64,000 bases of DNA. Source: Syngnathus acus. Lineage: Eukaryota; Chordata; Actinopteri; Syngnathiformes; Syngnathidae. The position numbers and the translations under genes are program-made. Of the stretch, positions 35,891-46,652 are shown one piece after another. The notes below the pieces were generated by a model. The model had not been told where the DNA came from. It saw only the letters and a list, made by a program, of their open reading frames with translations, and ran no database searches. The stretch spans positions 1,902,501 to 1,966,500 of the forward strand of contig NC_051094.1 in assembly GCF_901709675.1 (NCBI RefSeq), written 5' to 3'. Positions within the stretch are counted from its first letter, which is position 1, and every line of letters starts with the position of its first letter.

Positions 35891-36179
35891 CACCCCATTA
35901 ACTTATAATACCCCAAAAGTATGTTTATTAATATTTTTATATTTTCACCCCATTAATTTACATTACCAAAAAAAAAAAAAACAAGTACCGTAATTTTCGG
36001 ACTATAAGTCGCACCGGAGTATAAGTCGCACCAGCCATAAAATGCCCAAAAAAGTGAAAAAAAAAACCATATATATGTATATAAATCGCTCCTGAGTATA
36101 AGTCGCCCCCCCACCCAAACTATGAAAAAAAACCGCGACTTATAGTCCGAAAATTACGGTATGTTTATTAATATTTTTC
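35891..36179. repeat. 56-bp tandem duplication, second unit split by a MITE
   Basis: Unit 1 is 35891-35946. Unit 2 is 35947-35985 continued at 36160-36179. Both units start CACCCCATTAA, carry an AC(A)TTA/ATA-type segment with an A-rich stretch, then TATGTTTATTAATATTTTT. Unit 2 has an expanded A-run and is interrupted by the 35986-36161 element exactly between AAG and TATGTTT. Unit 1 therefore preserves the uninterrupted site (AAAAGTATGTTT). Confidence 0.85.
35986..36161. mobile_element. Intact CCGTAATTTTCGG MITE with TA target duplication
   Basis: The two ends are perfect inverted repeats of 27 bases including the flanking TA (TACCGTAATTTTCGGACTAT plus AAGTCGC). The 176-base interior contains three more AGTATAAGTCGC-like internal words and no ORF. 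Because the element sits inside one of two tandem copies, the other copy shows the empty site, so the TA on each side is directly seen to be a duplicated target. TA duplication and short perfect inverted repeats fit a Tc1/mariner-type or similar DNA transposon. Identical arms suggest a recent insertion. It is non-autonomous and needs a transposase encoded elsewhere. Confidence 0.9.
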
Positions 36180-36540
36180 TATCGGATAATGATGAAACAC
36201 TCCATCAGTAATCCATTAATTAACGAACAAAGAAATCACGGTGTTATTCTTATCAGAGCGCCAATGTTCATGTACAATATACTGCAAAATTCTGGCTAGG
36301 ATGCTCGACTGGCACATTACACGTTATGGAAGCATCAGCATCCGATGAAGCAAAACAAAGAAAAATGCCATTAAAATCCCAAATGTACAGTATGCCTTCT
36401 CACATACGGCAGCATCTTTTGTGTCCCTTCATTCGGGCTGATCATTGCCCCACCCAGGAGGCCGATAAGTAGATTAGGCCTGATTAAAGTCGTATCAGTG
36501 GACTTTGAACAAGGCACCGGCATGGACAGAAATACCGAGC
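36180..36540. other. Unique stretch, no gene seen
   Basis: AT-leaning unique DNA with no recognised transposon end or clear exon. Confidence 0.5.
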
Positions 36541-36785
36541 GCTTCACCTAAACCAGACCTGCTGTTTGTTTACGACCCAGTCTGGCATCCATCCAGATGC
36601 CGTCAGCTGTCGTTCATCACTCACGTCCTTAACGTACATTGTTACAATACAAGCAAGCGCTTCGTAACGAGCCAGACATACGACCAGACGTATACAAACG
36701 CTTACAGCGAGAGCGTCGTTTAACTCCAGGGACTCGTACAACTCAGCTGTGATTTCTTTGGAGTCTCCGGCATAAAACAAGACAA
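36541..36785. other. CpG-dense unique patch, open on both strands
   Basis: Fourteen CpG dinucleotides fall between 36600 and 36736, clearly denser than the surrounding DNA at similar GC content. Frames are open on both strands: 72 codons on + (36505-36723) and 78 codons on - (36544-36780, with MFYAGDSKEITAELYESLEL at its start). The minus frame has a balanced, protein-like composition but no family was recognised, and low TA content explains dual openness. It could be a conserved unmethylated regulatory patch or a chance frame. Confidence 0.25.
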
Positions 36786-39700
36786 CACAACAATAATTAT
36801 GCTCACTTTCTCACAAGGTCAACATGCCCGGGGGAATCAACACACCCACTCCGTATACATGCATTCACACACAATACGCTGTGAGAGGCTAGCTGAAGAT
36901 CGAGGTTGGATTTACACTGCCGGGCGGACTCACTGTTCCAATTTACTGCTTGTATTCATGATTATTTGTTCTCATTCGATTTCGTGTATCTGCAGGTAAC
37001 TGCAACGCCAAGTGTCAACTTCTGGCGGCAATAATATGATGAGCACACAATAACCAATACAAATGTTAAATTTGACTAGAGGTTTCCTTGGCCGTTACCC
37101 CGATTGGTTTTAAAATCCTCAGCATTTATCCACTGGTTGATTTTAGCAATCCTTTACACTGCCTTGACCCATAACAAAATTGAACCACTCGGGGAGAAAA
37201 AAAAGATCCCATTTGTCTCATGTCACCAGAACCATAGAGTGTAAATCTAGCTCCAGCAACACTTTCACTTTTTCAGCTCAATGGGAGTACAAAAGGGGGG
37301 GGGAGTGTCTGGGAGGGTGGTAACGGGCGGATGACAAGTGGACAATAAACAAATTAGCAAATGTTCATTTGTGCTCCTTTTTTTTTTTCTGCCTCATTCA
37401 GAATGCAACATTGACCTTGTAAACAGGGGCGGCGGTGGTAAATCATTTCCTGAATGACCCAAAATAATCCATTTTTGAAGTAAAACAAGCTGAAGTATAC
37501 CGTGTTCAGTCGTGTAATGGTGTCTATATTCTCCGTTAGGTCAGTTGGTGACTCTACGCGATCATAAAAGAAGGCATGCCCGCTCTTTCTTTTTTCTTTG
37601 ACTAGGGGTGGAGACATCTCATTGTGCCAGGCCATGAGAGCTTTTCAAGGATGCTGTTCCCATATCTTCAAGCACATGCTCTCTGTGCAGTGACAGTCAT
37701 CCACACAACAGTGCAGTAAAACCCTGGGGGTGAATTCTTAAGTACCGCTGGACCATCTGTGGAGGTGGGCTCGGAGCTTTTTAGACTGACAGAGTTTGGC
37801 CACGGGGGTTTTCACTGACAGGCGTATTAGCACAATGTGCTTCTCGGCGTATCGCTCGCTCTGCGTGGGTTGGAAATTAAGGGTAAGAGCGAGCCAGATC
37901 AGACTAGAGTGGGCCAGATCTGACAGAAACCGCCATCATTTCCGAGACGTATAAATAACCCCCCTCTTGTGTTTGTCTAACCTCGGCAGCCACCTTCTGT
38001 TGGCCTAGCCGTTCACTTTATAAACTCGGAAACATATATTTTAAAAAGCCGCCGAGCGAGCCGACACACACACGTGCGTTACGCCAATGTCTCTGGTCCA
38101 TTTCTCATCTGCTTTGTAAGCCCTGGAGCCTGTTAACCCGACTCCAGGAGAGAAAGGGTCATGTTTGGGGCCAGGAAAGGTGTTTCTGATGAACTGGGTG
38201 CTTGGCTTACACAGACACTGAGTGATGTTCATTTGTTGGCCTCATGAAGGATGAGGTTGGGGAAATGAAGGGAATGTGCTTGCGCGAGTGAAAAGGATAT
38301 TTTCAAACTACTCGGGCCCAAGTAAAACTGACCAGTGTGATGATTGTTGACGTGCACGATAGCTAGCTAGTATGGTAGCTTAAAATGTAAGTACTGGAAT
38401 AAGTGAGGAAAAACTTTACAACAGTTGAAGGTTGATTTTATTTTTGTTTTCTTGAGTCTGTCAGTCATTCATGGTGAGCATTAATTAGGAGCCAGATGCA
38501 ACATTTCTGCACGCCCGCCCGCTAGCACATTCTCACACACACTTTGGCAGCAGGCTTTCCAGTTGAGCCACTGACCTGCAGTTGACCATTCGAACCCTTG
38601 TCTTTAGTTCAGGTTAACTCCCACACTCCGGGGTCAGGGAATGGTTACTTTGCACGCTTGGAACACTTACACTCACAAAAACAATTATGGTCTTAAACTT
38701 GGAATAAAAAAAACTTATCTAATGTCTAGTCATTCATTTTACAGCCTGATTTGCACTGTTTGAAATGTGCTAATGCGAATGAATTATATTTTACGTACTT
38801 GTGAACTATCATTGAAAGTGCTTCTATAAAAAAAAGTTTTAATTCCTTTTTGTAGTCTTTAAGGAGGATCGCATTCAGCGTTGCAATCATCCACATAAAA
38901 GTGGCTCAGAATACAAGCTAGGTCAATATTATTGAACAGCAGTTATACAGAAAGTATCATTGCTCTGTTTTCCTTTCAGTAAGTGGGGTAAAATCCCGAC
39001 GTCTCGTTCAAGTCCAAGTAAGAAAAATAAAGTCTCAAAGGCAAACGGAAGTCGACGTTTTTCTACAAATTTAACCATTGCATGCTTCCTCTAATAGCTT
39101 TAGCTTAGCTCATTTCCTGTGGCAAATGTAGTGGATGTTGTGAAATTGTGTTTTGTATTACATAATTGTCAATTTCAGAATGAGGGTTAAGATACACAAT
39201 TGCAAACCAAAAACAACTCATGAGATTATATGTGAATGTGCACACAGATGCCTGATTGTGCTTTAGGAGGGTGACCCGCTGACATCCTCTAATCCAAAGG
39301 CCACGGCCGATCTCGATAGCATCTTCATGTGTACCGAGCGCAGCCCGCTCTTATTACCTCGGATATAATCATTTCCCATCGTTTTTGTCTCTGCCGCTGG
39401 CTACACACGGGAGCAGCTGTCAATCAAAGTGACCACTAATTCGCTCCATATGAGAGCCGACATGCGGGAAACTCTGGAAATCCCATATTCTGCCCTTTTA
39501 TTTACCCTCCTAGTAGGTGGACAAATTTCCTTATTGACATGAGAAATGCGGCGATCCCCGGCAGAGGAAGGAGCTGATCAGTTTCTTCTTTATTTTCACA
39601 CGTTCAACGTTGCTTATTTTTAGTAGCGCCGATGGGGGCAATAGATAGAAGGGGAGGTATGATGTCACGGATCTGCGGGGTCTGCCCGAGTGCTCTTGTT

Positions 39701-42700
39701 TTGAAATAATTAAATGTGATCTCTTGCGCCCTTGATCCTGGGGGGTAAAGGACCACGAGCAGGTGAAATGAAGCACATAATTGAAAAATCCAGAGCGCAA
39801 TCCAAAACTAAGTGGTCTTCTGAAACCATAGCACGGTGGGCACAACAAATTTAATAAATAACTGCTGGGCACTCTAGGGGGTTTGGGAGAGGGGCTGTCA
39901 AAGGGGTTCAATGTTTCCAGGTTGGCTGATCGTCCGCCGGGAGCGGAGGTGACACCCAATGTGTTGTCAAGCGTAAATCCCGATGCAGAAGGCCCTCGCA
40001 AGATGGGTGTCCATATATCAAAGGTCTCACTGACTCGGGCTGCCATTTGATCTCCGCTCAGGAAATTCAAAATTCCAGGCAGATGAGGGGTGAAACCGAG
40101 AGGCCCTTAAGCCCAGCTTGTGCTAGTGATTAGAGGCAGCTGTTTCGATTCACATTTCGAAGGACTTGAACCCTGCGAGCGGCCGCCGTTTTTTACATGG
40201 CTAACTGGAGCTTCGACCGACTCGGACGGTGGCCGTGACCGCGGTGCCGGCCGGAGGTGTGAACGCCATCAAAATACATGTTGTTCTCAATTTGTACTGC
40301 AGAAAAACAACATTTGGGCCTCTCCTTTGTAACGGCGCGCTAGAAATTATCCCAGCGGTAATGATGACTTTAGCGGTCTTTTGTCATTTGTGAAAGAACA
40401 TGTAAAGTGAAGGGTGAAATAGGTGAGGCACACAAAGGAGAGAGACGGAACGAGTGGAGTGATAAAAGGCGAGACAGTGAATTAAAGAGATAGGGAGAGG
40501 TGTGTGACAGACACCCAGAGAATGAGAGAACAGGCGCAGAGTGGTGCAGGCACATAAACGATTAGTCGCCAACACGAGCTGACAGCTGGATGCATGACCT
40601 TGGCTGCATTTGAGCACAACAACCCACAGTGTTCATTTGCATCCTTTCCATGCCAAGTGATTTAGATACAATTCTCATTCCAGCGAACAGGAGGAGGAGG
40701 AGGAGGAAGACACGGGAGCCCAAAAGACCTTCACCGAGTTTAGAGGCGGGGCTTGAGATGATGTGGCATTACATGCAACCTTCACACAACTCAAAGTCCT
40801 TTTCACATGCAGAGTCATATTACTAAACGTCAACGACGGGATGCTTAGAGGTGTTAGCGTGGAGGGTCTAGCGCCGCTATTTATACCGTCACGTAAGTTG
40901 GGGATATGCCCCTCTTATTAGAAAAACGATCTCTCTGCTCTTAAACAGACTTGGAGGTCATAGATGTGTTGTGATCTAGGTCAGAGGTGAGCAGCTGACA
41001 TGTTGAATGACCACACCGATACCTATAGGTCAATACTGACCTTTTCTTATTCACGCCGACAAAATATTTGTTGACAAATACTCCGAATATAGACAAGTAC
41101 GACCGGAAAGCGGGACTAGCAGTCTTGACTGTCGTCAAAATCCAAATGATGTGACCTTTCGCCCCGATTTAACCTTTTGAACTCGCTATTTTGCATTTAC
41201 CTGTAGATAATCCCAAAGTAATGACTCCCTTATCAGGAGGCAACACGAGTGGCCCGTGACCCTCCCTGACCTTTCTCTGATACCTAATACGTGATTATTT
41301 GAGGACACTTGAAGAAGAATAGATACTTGCTCGGGATGTCATGAGGGCAAAGCTAGCCAGAGGACACATGCTATTATAATCAGTCGGGAGAAAATCATTT
41401 CATAATTGATCGAAAGCCATCGCTGGTGAAATGGGGCGCAATCACGCAAGGCCCATTATCTGTAATTGTCAACGTGAATATAAAGACACTAGAAGAATGC
41501 TATGGAAATGACAGAGGCATTTGTGACCCCTGCTTTGCAAATCACTCAAGTTGAAGGCAGAACCTTGAGCCAGGTCCTTTTGCCACTCGTACGTGCTGTG
41601 GGCCATGCCCCGGATTTATGGCACATTTCACACTCCACTACCATGCATGACAAGTCAGTGATCTGGACCTCGCACTGGAGCGATAATTGGTCAACTGCTG
41701 CCAAAAAGCAAGACATAAAATCTCATGACTGTCTGGCCCTCTGAAGAGGTATTTTTTTGGAGCGCATTGCTGGAGGAACACACAACTGAGGAGTGATTGT
41801 TCAACTAGTAAGAAATTAATAGAATTTCTCATATTATCATTTGCTTCCATTCACGTGTTAATAAGCATTTTTTTCACAAACAGGATTTTTCGAAACAAAG
41901 ATTGGCAATGACAAGCATGTTACTATTGCTACACAATATTTAAAATTTTAACTAAGGACCAAATTGCGTGATTTATCTATACCCATTTATGAGTTCTCAC
42001 AAAGTTTATTATATTCAGGATCAGAGTCTGAATTCTCAAGAAATGAGAGTCAATATTCTTCCATAGCTTAAGCCAAATAAAGTATCAGTTCTAAAACACT
42101 GGACTTTTCCCGCAAGATTTGTTATTTGTATCATAGGTATTTTCTTGTCAGGGGAAAAAAAAGTATTATGGACGTATGTTAGACACCAGAACAAGCAATC
42201 ATTAGACACGATTGGATTGACGTGCAACTTGGTCAACCAACAGACATTCAGCCGCAGTCCAGTCTAGTAGCTGTGAATTTCTTCTACCTTTACTACGTTG
42301 GGGGTAATTATATTTAATGTGTTGTGTTGTAAAGCATTTATTTCAGGAATACCTTGCTCTAATCACCCACGGGCTCCTGCTAAATTGGTTAACAACACCA
42401 AGTCTCCTCATTTGGTGTTGGTTTGGTCAAAGGGTGTCTGCAGATGGCCAGTAAATCAAGCTGGCCGTGGCAGTCGAGAAGGAACGAGCCACACTTGACT
42501 TCAAAAGGTCTTGTCGCTAACGCTGATTTTACAATTACCAAACGTCCATTACACGGGTACCTGACAAAGCTACATTTGAAGACGTTTCAAACGAGCAACA
42601 CATGTTCCGTTTGTTTCCATTTGTACGCTTTCAATAAACAGGGAGCGTGTTGAGTGCAGACGCGAGACAGACTACAATCGGATCTAAAAATGAACGCTTT

Positions 42701-42731
42701 TGTCTCGTTGGGCCAGACTCGCTGCTGCTCC
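36786..42731. other. Gene-free stretch, repeat-poor
   Basis: Almost no simple repeat apart from an (AGG)6 tract at 40689-40706. Blocks at 37740-38010, 39290-39500 and 41390-41510 are unique and could be regulatory. The minus frame at 39531-40070 (179 codons) is the longest non-repetitive ORF, but has no recognisable domain and matches what chance gives in 64 kb. Confidence 0.5.
40689..40706. repeat. (AGG)6 trinucleotide repeat
   Basis: Six perfect AGG units. Confidence 0.9.
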
Positions 42732-42743
42732 GTTGACGTCAAC
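42732..42743. promoter_or_regulatory. 12-bp palindrome containing a CRE core
   Basis: GTTGACGTCAAC is a perfect 12-base palindrome with the CREB/ATF octamer TGACGTCA at its centre. Confidence 0.35.
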
Positions 42744-45700
42744 TGCGACAAAAAGAGCTATTGATATAATCTTTGACCATGACAGGCATTAAAGGGTCCT
42801 AAATCTGCCCGCTTCTGTATTAAGCAACCCTAAAGCTGATTTCAATTGCCAGCTCCTCAGTAGGGGGGCAGCGAGGAAACAGACAGACGAGAGAGGAAGG
42901 AGAGAAGCTAGTAAAAAAATCTTACTGGCAGGCAAGAGTGGAGCACCAACTCTCAACCCGTAGCCCGTTTACTTAGATTAGGGGGCGGATCAAAGACTGG
43001 ATTTAATCTGGGCCATTGGGCAAGGGTGGGGATTACGGCACAGTGGCACTGTGTGGTACTTTGCCTTCGCTAAACGTACTTCGGTGCGTGCGGTGGAGTA
43101 TGGAAATGCTCACGCTGAGCCAATTTGTAGCGCACAAAACACCCAGACGTTTATGCAACTATGGATTATGGCAACGTGAAATCTAAAGACCAATCCATTT
43201 TTGCTGAGATTAGCCAGTGGCAATAAAAAGCACCTTGGGGAATGTGATGTTGAAGGAAAAAAGCATCTTGTGAAAAGGGCTCTTAAATTAACATGAAGGG
43301 GCTACAAAAGGGGAAAATGATCTGTTCATTGCCACTCAACACAACACATCCAAAAGCAAAAGAGTAAACATTTATTTTTCCAGTCAACTTCATAAAATCA
43401 CTCATACTTGGCTTTAGGAACAATTACAGGATCAGTTCAGACGTTTTCACAGATCAAGTAGGAATCACCCACCTGCTCGACAGCAACTCCATCTGAGTCA
43501 CCCCCCAATTAAAAAAAATGTTTTTTTCTTTCTCGTCTCACTTAAGACCTCCCCTTGGTGGAGGTGAGCTTCACAAGTTGTTTTGATCACTGACTCAGTT
43601 TGTAAAGTGCCTTTGGGGTAGATGTGAGTTCAGCCTACCCCCAAATCTACCCACGTACCCCTAAGGCAAAGCTCTTTAAAGGAGTAATGGGGAGACGTGC
43701 CAGAGAAATGCAAGACGTTGACTTTTCTTTAGTCCTCTTCAACTTCTCAGACTTTTTACTCATGCTTGACGCTAATACTTGCTTCGTACATGCGGAAGCT
43801 TCTTTGTTTTACTCAATTAAAGTCCGGCATAGGGGTCACAAAGCACTATCTGTGGGGTCGGCGCTCCCCTCAAAGACGCTCTTGTCAGAAAGAGTGCTGC
43901 TTGGGGGAGCAGCGACCAGTCGGGTCATTTATCATGATCGACCGAACGAAAGAACACAAATAGCTTGGGCTTCCATCTCTCCATCTTTATTTCTCGTCCC
44001 TCTTCTCTCCTTCCTTCATTGCCTTTGTGCAAATCAGGTGGGAATTTGCACTTTACTCATGTTGCTTGTGTAAGGATGGAGATTGGAAGTTTGGAACTGG
44101 GACCCTGAGAGACCCTTCCGATTTTTTTTTTTTTTACATTGTGGGATGATTTGTCAGGTCGTGGTGGCAGAAGTCGAGCCCCCTCGGGGTGAAAGGCTAT
44201 GACCCCAGGAGTGCTGCATGTGCGAGTATCACAAAGGCCTCATTTGCATACTTCAGGTAGTACTTCAATGTTACTGGAGCTGACATGGACGTGACAGGCT
44301 CCGCGGGGGGGGGGGGGGCACTCAGTGTGGGTTGCCCAATGTGGCGGAGAAGCGCTTCGGCCCCTTATGGGAGTATTTACTACTTGCCGCCGCTTTTCCT
44401 GTCTCCGCCTGAGAAAAATCAATGACAATTAATCCTTGCCGACATAATAAAAAACAAAACGGCAAACAACGGGCTTTATTTACCCATCTGTGTGCATGCC
44501 CCCTATGCACTTTTGTCCGAGCTGATGGCCTGCATACAAACAGGGCAGAGGGCGAACACCCACACATACACACACATGGACACACACATGGACACACACA
44601 CACTGACAGCTGACACATTGGCTAGTTCCTAGCCGCGCTTCCCTGCGTTTCTCTCACAGTCTCTCTCCCTTTGTCATTAGAGAAGGAAACGTGTTCTCGC
44701 TCGGTTTGTTTGTTTACTGGTTTGCACTGCTCCTCGGGGGAGTTAGGAACAAAACACAAAATTTGTTCTCAGCTGGCCGCCTGCCTCGTCCCCGAACACT
44801 TCTCCTTCCTTGCTTCTCCTCCTCTCTGTTTCTCACCATGGATGAGCAGATTACATATGCTTCTTTTCTGAATGACTTCACTTGTAAATAATGGATTGAT
44901 TTATTGTCTGTTTGTGTGACTTTTTTTTTTTCCTGCATCAGAGAGTCACAGTAGGGGCTTTACTTTGTCTCAGCGGGACGGTGGAGGTCTGATCGGATAT
45001 ACGTGTATTGTAGTGAAAGCATATCGGCGTGCGGGTATGACGGGGAATTAGTTGACGCAGAAATATAAAGTTGACCGTTTTTATCTTGTTTAAGAATTTG
45101 GATCGATGAAGTGAAGAAAAAAAAATACTCACATACCGCAGTACTACGACAAATGCGCAATCTGGGATGCACCGTGATAACAGCTGGTTTTATTTATCAT
45201 GCATTCTGTAATCGCAAGTCCAAATGTTCATTTAGAATGGCCATAATTAAATTAAGAATTTAATAATAATTTTTTGGAGGGGGGCATCCCTGCATCAACA
45301 ATACAGAAAGAGGCGGGAAAGTTAAATTGGGCAAATTTGTTTATTGTTTGCATTTTAAGGGTCAAGTCTAAGGTCACACACACTTCTTGTGACAAAAGTT
45401 TGGATGCAGTAGCCAAGGCTAAAGTCGATGTGATTATGATGCTATTACTTTAATCATCTGTGGCATTGTTTGATTAGGAAAAAAGAATGGGGGGCCTGAA
45501 ATTACATTAAAAAAAAGAAGAAGAGGGTTAAGAATAAGACGGGATGAACTGACGGGGTGACGAAGGACTGGGACAGAACTGTGACCCGCTCCCCGACACG
45601 CACGTTCGTGTATTGGTAACTAGGCAGAGAAAGACTGATACAAGCCAGAAAGATCTAAAAAGCGGGGGAAGGGAGGTTAATGGAAGATGAATGGCCTCTA

Positions 45701-46546
45701 AGATAAATGCATGCGGGCCAGAGCGCTGCGACCCCCCACTCTATTGCGGCCCACTACCATGACATCAAAACAGAAGGGGAAAACATCTCCTCTTTGTGGA
45801 AGAACCTAATTGAATTTGTACCTTCCAAAGAGGGGTAAATATGTTTGAACTGTCTGGCTGAGCATGCCACGACCCGACGGGGTTCTCACGGGAAACTGCC
45901 GCTCGCAGGATACCAAGCCTGCCGCATCACAACTTCACTTTCCAAACTAATCTAATTTCTGGGCTCTTCTTTTCTTTCACTGCCCTCCCTCGCTCCATCT
46001 GTTCCTGCGCCGCTTGTCTCGCAAGGCCGTCACTCCCTGCTGTCCGTGCTTCGTGTCATTCCGGCTCCCGGCGTTCCCCGGGGATGATCCCTATGACCTT
46101 CTCGCTGTCTTACTGGAATTTGACGTCAAAGGTCTTGTAGCTGAGAATGGAGTTTTGTTTAGTAACAAGAATGACCCTTTGACTTTCCCGCTAGTCAGTG
46201 ACTCACTCACGCACGCACGCTCCCTCTCACACTCCTTCTCATTTGCCGGGCCGCCTTCCGTCCACCCGTTGGGCGCTCTCCCCTCAGCCTCACATGACCG
46301 GATCTTGGTTTCTCGGCCCCCTCGCTCTCGCCTCTGGTCTCCCTTCCCGGCTATCTCATGTATTATTTCAGTCTACGGGGGCTCAGGGTGGAAATGAAAT
46401 ATGGCGGCGAAGGCTCAATGGGCATGCTCATATTCTGTGTAATTACCTCGGGCCGGGGCTCGGCTCGGTATCTATAAATCTGTGCCTCTCGCTGGCCCCA
46501 GCCGCCTTTTGAAACTCTACCCTGCCGACGCTCGGCGGTGAGACTC
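42744..46546. other. Gene-free stretch
   Basis: Contains T14 (about 44122-44135), G14 (44305-44318) and a CACACATGGA-type run (44563-44602). The plus frame 43624-44073 (149 codons) shows no recognisable domain. Another CRE core lies at 46121-46128 beside TGACCTTCTC and CAAAGGTC half-sites. Confidence 0.5.
44305..44318. repeat. Poly-G run (14 G)
   Basis: Uninterrupted G run. Similar runs occur at 46710-46722 (13 G) and 48209-48224 (16 G). Confidence 0.9.
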
Positions 46547-46652
46547 TGACCCATGACCTTTCACACCGCCAGGGCTGCTGGGAGTGACCTGTGACCCCGC
46601 GTTGGGCTCTCTCAGAGGCTGCTCAGTCTGACCCTTCTGAGCCTCGTGACCT
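46547..46652. promoter_or_regulatory. Cluster of nuclear-receptor half-sites including two DR1 elements
   Basis: Six TGACC(C/T) half-sites in one orientation lie within 106 bases. Two pairs are direct repeats with one-base spacing: TGACCCATGACCT at 46547-46559 and TGACCTGTGACCC at 46585-46597. Single half-sites follow at 46629-46634 and 46647-46652. DR1 elements are the known binding format for RXR homodimers, PPAR/RXR, HNF4 and COUP-TF (NR2F) receptors. Two DR1s this close, all half-sites co-oriented, are unlikely by chance in 64 kb. Whether the site is bound is unknown. A GC-rich patch and a G13 run flank it. Confidence 0.45.

Noticed and set aside
39531-40070. 179-codon minus-strand ORF, longest without low complexity
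   Set aside because: About one such ORF is expected by chance in 64 kb over six frames; no recognisable motif; no supporting splice sites.
43624-44073. 149-codon plus-strand ORF
   Set aside because: No domain or family recognised, length within chance expectation, upstream sequence shows no promoter or acceptor.
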